In this document: positions 61,694 through 64,000 of the stretch, piece after piece | How the letters are laid out: every line of letters starts with the position of its first letter | Numbering within the stretch: position 1 is the first letter of the stretch | Source: Limisphaera sp049537155 | GTDB taxonomy: Bacteria > Verrucomicrobiota > Verrucomicrobiia > Limisphaerales > Limisphaeraceae | Reading direction: 5' to 3' | NCBI RefSeq assembly: GCF_049537155.1 | Contig: NZ_JBMVQZ010000002.1 | Coordinates: 62,001-126,000, forward strand | DNA length: 64,000 nt | The notes under the pieces: model-generated | Databases searched by the model: none | Told to the model about the DNA's origin: nothing | What the model saw: only the letters and a program-made list of their open reading frames with translations | Position numbers and translations under genes: made by a program

Positions 61694-63136
61694 TCAGACC
61701 TGGCGGGTCCAACGCAGGCCCAGCCGGAGCAGCCGCTCCACCTCGCTTTCGGTGGCGGCCTCGGCGTAGATGCGCAGGACCGGTTCCGTGCCGGAGCCGC
61801 GCAGCATCAGCCAGGCGCCATTGTTGGCGATGATCTTGACGCCGTCAAAGGTCTTGATGTCGGACACCGGTGTCCGGCCCAACCGATCGGGGGGTTGCGA
61901 GCGGAGTTTTTCGAGCAACCGGGCGGTTCGGTCCTGGGGGAGGTGAAGGTCCTGCCGGCCGTACCGGTGGGGGCCGAACCGGCGCTCCAACTGGCGCAGC
62001 AGTTGCCCCACGGATCGGCCCGTCCGGGCCAGCAGCTCCAGCAGCACCAACCCGGCGGCAAGGCCGTCCCGCTCGGGAATGTGGCCGGGCAGGCCGATGC
62101 CGCCGCTTTCCTCGGCACCCAGCAGGACGTCGCCCTTGATCATCTCCGGGCAGATGTATTTGAAGCCCACGCCCGTTTCGAGCAGCGGCAACCCCCAGGC
62201 GGCGCACATCTTGTCCACCATGGAGGTGAGCGTGAGGGTTTTGACCACCCGCCCGGTCAGACCCCGGTTTTCGTGGAGATGATAAAGAATCAGGCAGACG
62301 ACCTGGTGGGTGGTCAGGGGCCGGCCGCGCCCGTCCAGCGCGCCCAGGCGGTCGGCGTCTCCGTCATTGACCAGACAGAGATCGTGCGGACGGCGTCGGA
62401 GAAACTCGATGGCCGGCCCGTAGTTGCGTGGAATCGGTTCGGGACTGAGTCCGCCGAAGAGGACGTCGTGTTCCGTGTGCAACGAGGTCACCTTGCAGCG
62501 CGTGTTTTTCAGGAGGTCTTCGAATGCGCCGGCCGCCGCGCCAAAGAGGGCGTCATGGGCCAGGCGCAGTCGGGCGCTTCCCAGCAGGTCGAAATCCACC
62601 AGCTTGCGGATGGCGCGTGCGTGAGCGGGGCGCAGATCGAGCTTGTCCAGGCGGCCTTGGGCGGCGGCCTCCGCGGCGGGCATGCGCCGGACGGGCGAGC
62701 GGTCCAGGTATTTCTCGACAGCCTGGCAGGTTTCCGGGTCGGAGGAGCCGCCGTAGTGGGACTTGAGTTTGAACCCGTTGAACATGGGGGGGTTGTGACT
62801 GGCCGTGATCATGACGCCGCCGATGCACGAGCGGTCGCGCACGGCCAGGGAGACCGCCGGTGTGGGCGTGGCCACCGGCGTGAGTATGACCTCGAACTCG
62901 TTGGCGGCAAAGACCTCGGCGGCGCACTCGGCAAAGCGGTCGGAAAAGAACCGCCGGTCATACCCGATGGCCACCCGGTTCTGGCGGCCGGGCGTGGGGT
63001 GGTCGCGCCAGTAATCGGCCGCCGCCTGGGCCACCCGGGCGACGTTTTCGAAGGTGAAGCCTTCGGCAATGACCGCGCGCCAGCCGTCCGTGCCGAACCG
63101 GATGGCTTGCGTGGAGGGGGAAGTTGATGCGCTCAT
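61694..63136 (-). CDS. Phosphoglucomutase/phosphomannomutase family enzyme
   Basis: 480 residues. Alpha-D-phosphohexomutase motifs: IRFGTDGWRAVIAEGFTFEN at the N-terminus, the phosphoserine loop VMITASHNPPMFNGFKLK (S113), the Mg loop NDGDADRLGAL (D258, D260, D262), sugar-binding GAEESGGIG and the phosphate loop RGSGTEPVLRIYAEA. It moves phosphate between C1 and C6 of glucose or mannose, feeding nucleotide-sugar synthesis. The GEESGG motif allows glucose and mannose; specificity is not resolved. Its ATG overlaps the rpe stop (ATGA). Confidence 0.94.
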   Translation of the reverse strand: MSASTSPSTQAIRFGTDGWRAVIAEGFTFENVARVAQAAADYWRDHPTPGRQNRVAIGYDRRFFSDRFAECAAEVFAANEFEVILTPVATPTPAVSLAVRDRSCIGGVMITASHNPPMFNGFKLKSHYGGSSDPETCQAVEKYLDRSPVRRMPAAEAAAQGRLDKLDLRPAHARAIRKLVDFDLLGSARLRLAHDALFGAAAGAFEDLLKNTRCKVTSLHTEHDVLFGGLSPEPIPRNYGPAIEFLRRRPHDLCLVNDGDADRLGALDGRGRPLTTHQVVCLILYHLHENRGLTGRVVKTLTLTSMVDKMCAAWGLPLLETGVGFKYICPEMIKGDVLLGAEESGGIGLPGHIPERDGLAAGLVLLELLARTGRSVGQLLRQLERRFGPHRYGRQDLHLPQDRTARLLEKLRSQPPDRLGRTPVSDIKTFDGVKIIANNGAWLMLRGSGTEPVLRIYAEAATESEVERLLRLGLRWTRQV

Positions 63137-63852
63137 CGCTGGGAGGGAAGTTTGCCGGGCTTGTGTGCTCTCGAGGGCCGGACCGGGGCCGGCGCCACTG
63201 CTTGGTGGACGGCCCGGCGAAGTTTGGCCACGGCGGCCTTGAGATTGGGACGGCCGAACAGGGCGGTGCCGGCCACGAAGACGTCTGCGCCGGCCCGGGC
63301 GCAGTCGGCGGCGGTGTGTTCGTTGATGCCGCCGTCCACCTCGATGTGAAAAGCGTGGGCGCCGGTCAGGCGCCAGGCATGGGCCTGCTGGATTTTGGGC
63401 AGGCATTCTTCGATGAATTCCTGGCCACCGAATCCCGGGTTGACGGTCATGATCAGCAGGGTGTCGATCCGCGACAGGAAGGGGCGCACGGTGGCGAGCT
63501 GGGTGGGCGGGTTGATGGCCAGGCCCACCTTCAACCCCAGGCTGCGAATCTTCCACAGCAGATGACTGACCCGGTCGCCCAGCTCCACGTGGACGGTGAT
63601 CTGGTCGGCGCCCGCGTCGGCGAACAGCGGCAGCAACACCTCGGGTTTGCTGCACATCAGGTGGACGTCGAAAAAGGTGCGCGTCAGCGGCCGGAGCGCC
63701 TTCACGATGCCCGGTCCGAACGAAAGATTGGGCACGAAGTGCCCGTCCATGATGTCCAGGTGCAGCCATTCGGCTCCGGACACCTTGTGCCGGGTCACCT
63801 CACGGGCCAGGCGACCGTAATTGGCGGCCAGCAATGACGGCGCAATGATCAT
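63133..63852 (-). CDS. rpe: Ribulose-phosphate 3-epimerase
   Basis: 239 residues, TIM barrel of the pentose phosphate pathway. Seen: MIIAPSLLAANYGRL, EWLHLDIMDGHFVPNLSFGP with metal and catalytic residues, DVHLMCSKPE, LIMTVNPGFGGQEFIEE, and IEVDGGINEHTAADCARAGA with the second catalytic Asp. A basic C-terminal tail of about 20 residues overlaps the next gene's start. The ATG at 63852 gives the family N-terminus; the frame upstream to 63921 does not. It is co-transcribed with the phosphohexomutase. Confidence 0.96.
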   Translation of the reverse strand: MIIAPSLLAANYGRLAREVTRHKVSGAEWLHLDIMDGHFVPNLSFGPGIVKALRPLTRTFFDVHLMCSKPEVLLPLFADAGADQITVHVELGDRVSHLLWKIRSLGLKVGLAINPPTQLATVRPFLSRIDTLLIMTVNPGFGGQEFIEECLPKIQQAHAWRLTGAHAFHIEVDGGINEHTAADCARAGADVFVAGTALFGRPNLKAAVAKLRRAVHQAVAPAPVRPSRAHKPGKLPSQR

Positions 63853-63917
63853 GCGAATCCAACTTGGGAGAAGGATCCGGCCGGCGTCAACGGCGGGACC
63901 GGACGATTCTCCGGTGT

Positions 63918-64000
63918 TCAACCCATGCCAAAGGTCTGGCGCAGGTAGGCCAGGCTCCGGCGGGCGATCAGGTCCGGCCCTTCGTCGAAATTGAACACCT
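63918..64000 (-). CDS. C-terminal end of an unidentified gene (cut by window edge)
   Basis: The minus strand is open from the right edge to a TGA at 63920-63918, giving about 26 residues: VFNFDEGPDLIARRSLAYLR then QTFGMG. It lies 65 bases upstream of rpe on the same strand, so probably belongs to the same transcript. The EGPDLIARRSLAYLR pattern is reminiscent of the last helix of sugar isomerase/epimerase TIM barrels, but this is too short to assign. Confidence 0.55.
   Translation of the reverse strand, partial: VFNFDEGPDLIARRSLAYLRQTFGMG

Noticed and set aside
1..64000. Mobile elements, prophage, integrase or attachment sites
   Set aside because: No transposase, integrase or phage gene and no flanking direct repeats were recognised; the only decayed gene is the sulfatase.

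Overview
The window is one 64 kb piece of a high-GC bacterial chromosome with about 43 protein genes on both strands. I see no rRNA, tRNA, insertion sequence, prophage or CRISPR array. Its gene content points to a Verrucomicrobiota member, most likely in or near the Pedosphaera/Limisphaera group. The clues are a PEP-CTERM protein, a planctomycete-type cytochrome c, Tat-exported Gfo/Idh/MocA oxidoreductases and sugar-isomerase-like proteins, a sulfatase remnant, an autotransporter-repeat protein, the futalosine route to menaquinone (mqnD), a long IspH, and many secreted carbohydrate-active proteins. The lineage is an inference from gene content; no marker gene was compared.

Layout. 1-6 kb: end of a family 2 glycosyltransferase, then mqnD and pncB on the minus strand, a Tat-exported phosphotriesterase-like hydrolase, and a stand-alone CARF-HEPN (TIGR02710/Csm6-like) ribonuclease with no CRISPR locus nearby. 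6-15.9 kb: a 1311-residue autotransporter-repeat surface protein, a secreted phosphodiesterase/phosphatase, an RlmI-like rRNA methyltransferase, a small cytochrome c, a beta-carbonic anhydrase and ispH. 16-29 kb: an exported carbohydrate block with a heparinase-II-like/DUF4962 protein, a PEP-CTERM protein, an aldehyde dehydrogenase, a carbohydrate-binding-like secreted protein, a GH51-like arabinofuranosidase, a Tat-exported Gfo/Idh/MocA plus TIM-barrel pair, and a NIPSNAP protein. 29.5-36 kb: alaS, a second Tat-exported Gfo/Idh/MocA protein, and rpoD. 36-40.5 kb: a broken sulfatase, a sialidase-like protein and a rhamnogalacturonan-acetylesterase-like SGNH protein. 40.6-48.5 kb: fsa, a methyltransferase, trpF, and a three-gene surface-glycan operon (polytopic TPR protein, GT4 glycosyltransferase, WecA/MraY-type initiating transferase). 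48.5-56 kb: a HAD hydrolase, prolyl oligopeptidase, an unknown protein and a multi-domain pectate lyase. 56-64 kb: cstA, a CE15 glucuronoyl esterase, nadD and rsfS in one run, then a minus-strand run with a partial gene at the right edge, rpe, a phosphohexomutase and a small conserved protein.

Together the genes describe an aerobic or facultative heterotroph that attacks plant and algal polysaccharides outside the cytoplasm. The tools present are pectate lyase, rhamnogalacturonan deacetylation, arabinofuranosidase, glucuronoyl esterase, uronate-lyase-like and sulfatase-type activities, and periplasmic oxidoreductases. Housekeeping genes (NAD synthesis, isoprenoid, tryptophan, translation, sigma factor) lie between them.

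The items most worth a second look are the orphan CARF-HEPN nuclease, the Tat-exported oxidoreductase/isomerase pair, a recurring module ending near FYRL in several unrelated secreted proteins, a LexA-like dyad upstream of the autotransporter-repeat gene, a perfect 20-nt palindrome at the predicted rpoD transcription start, and the doubly damaged sulfatase. Very long antisense reading frames are common here because of the GC content and were not annotated.
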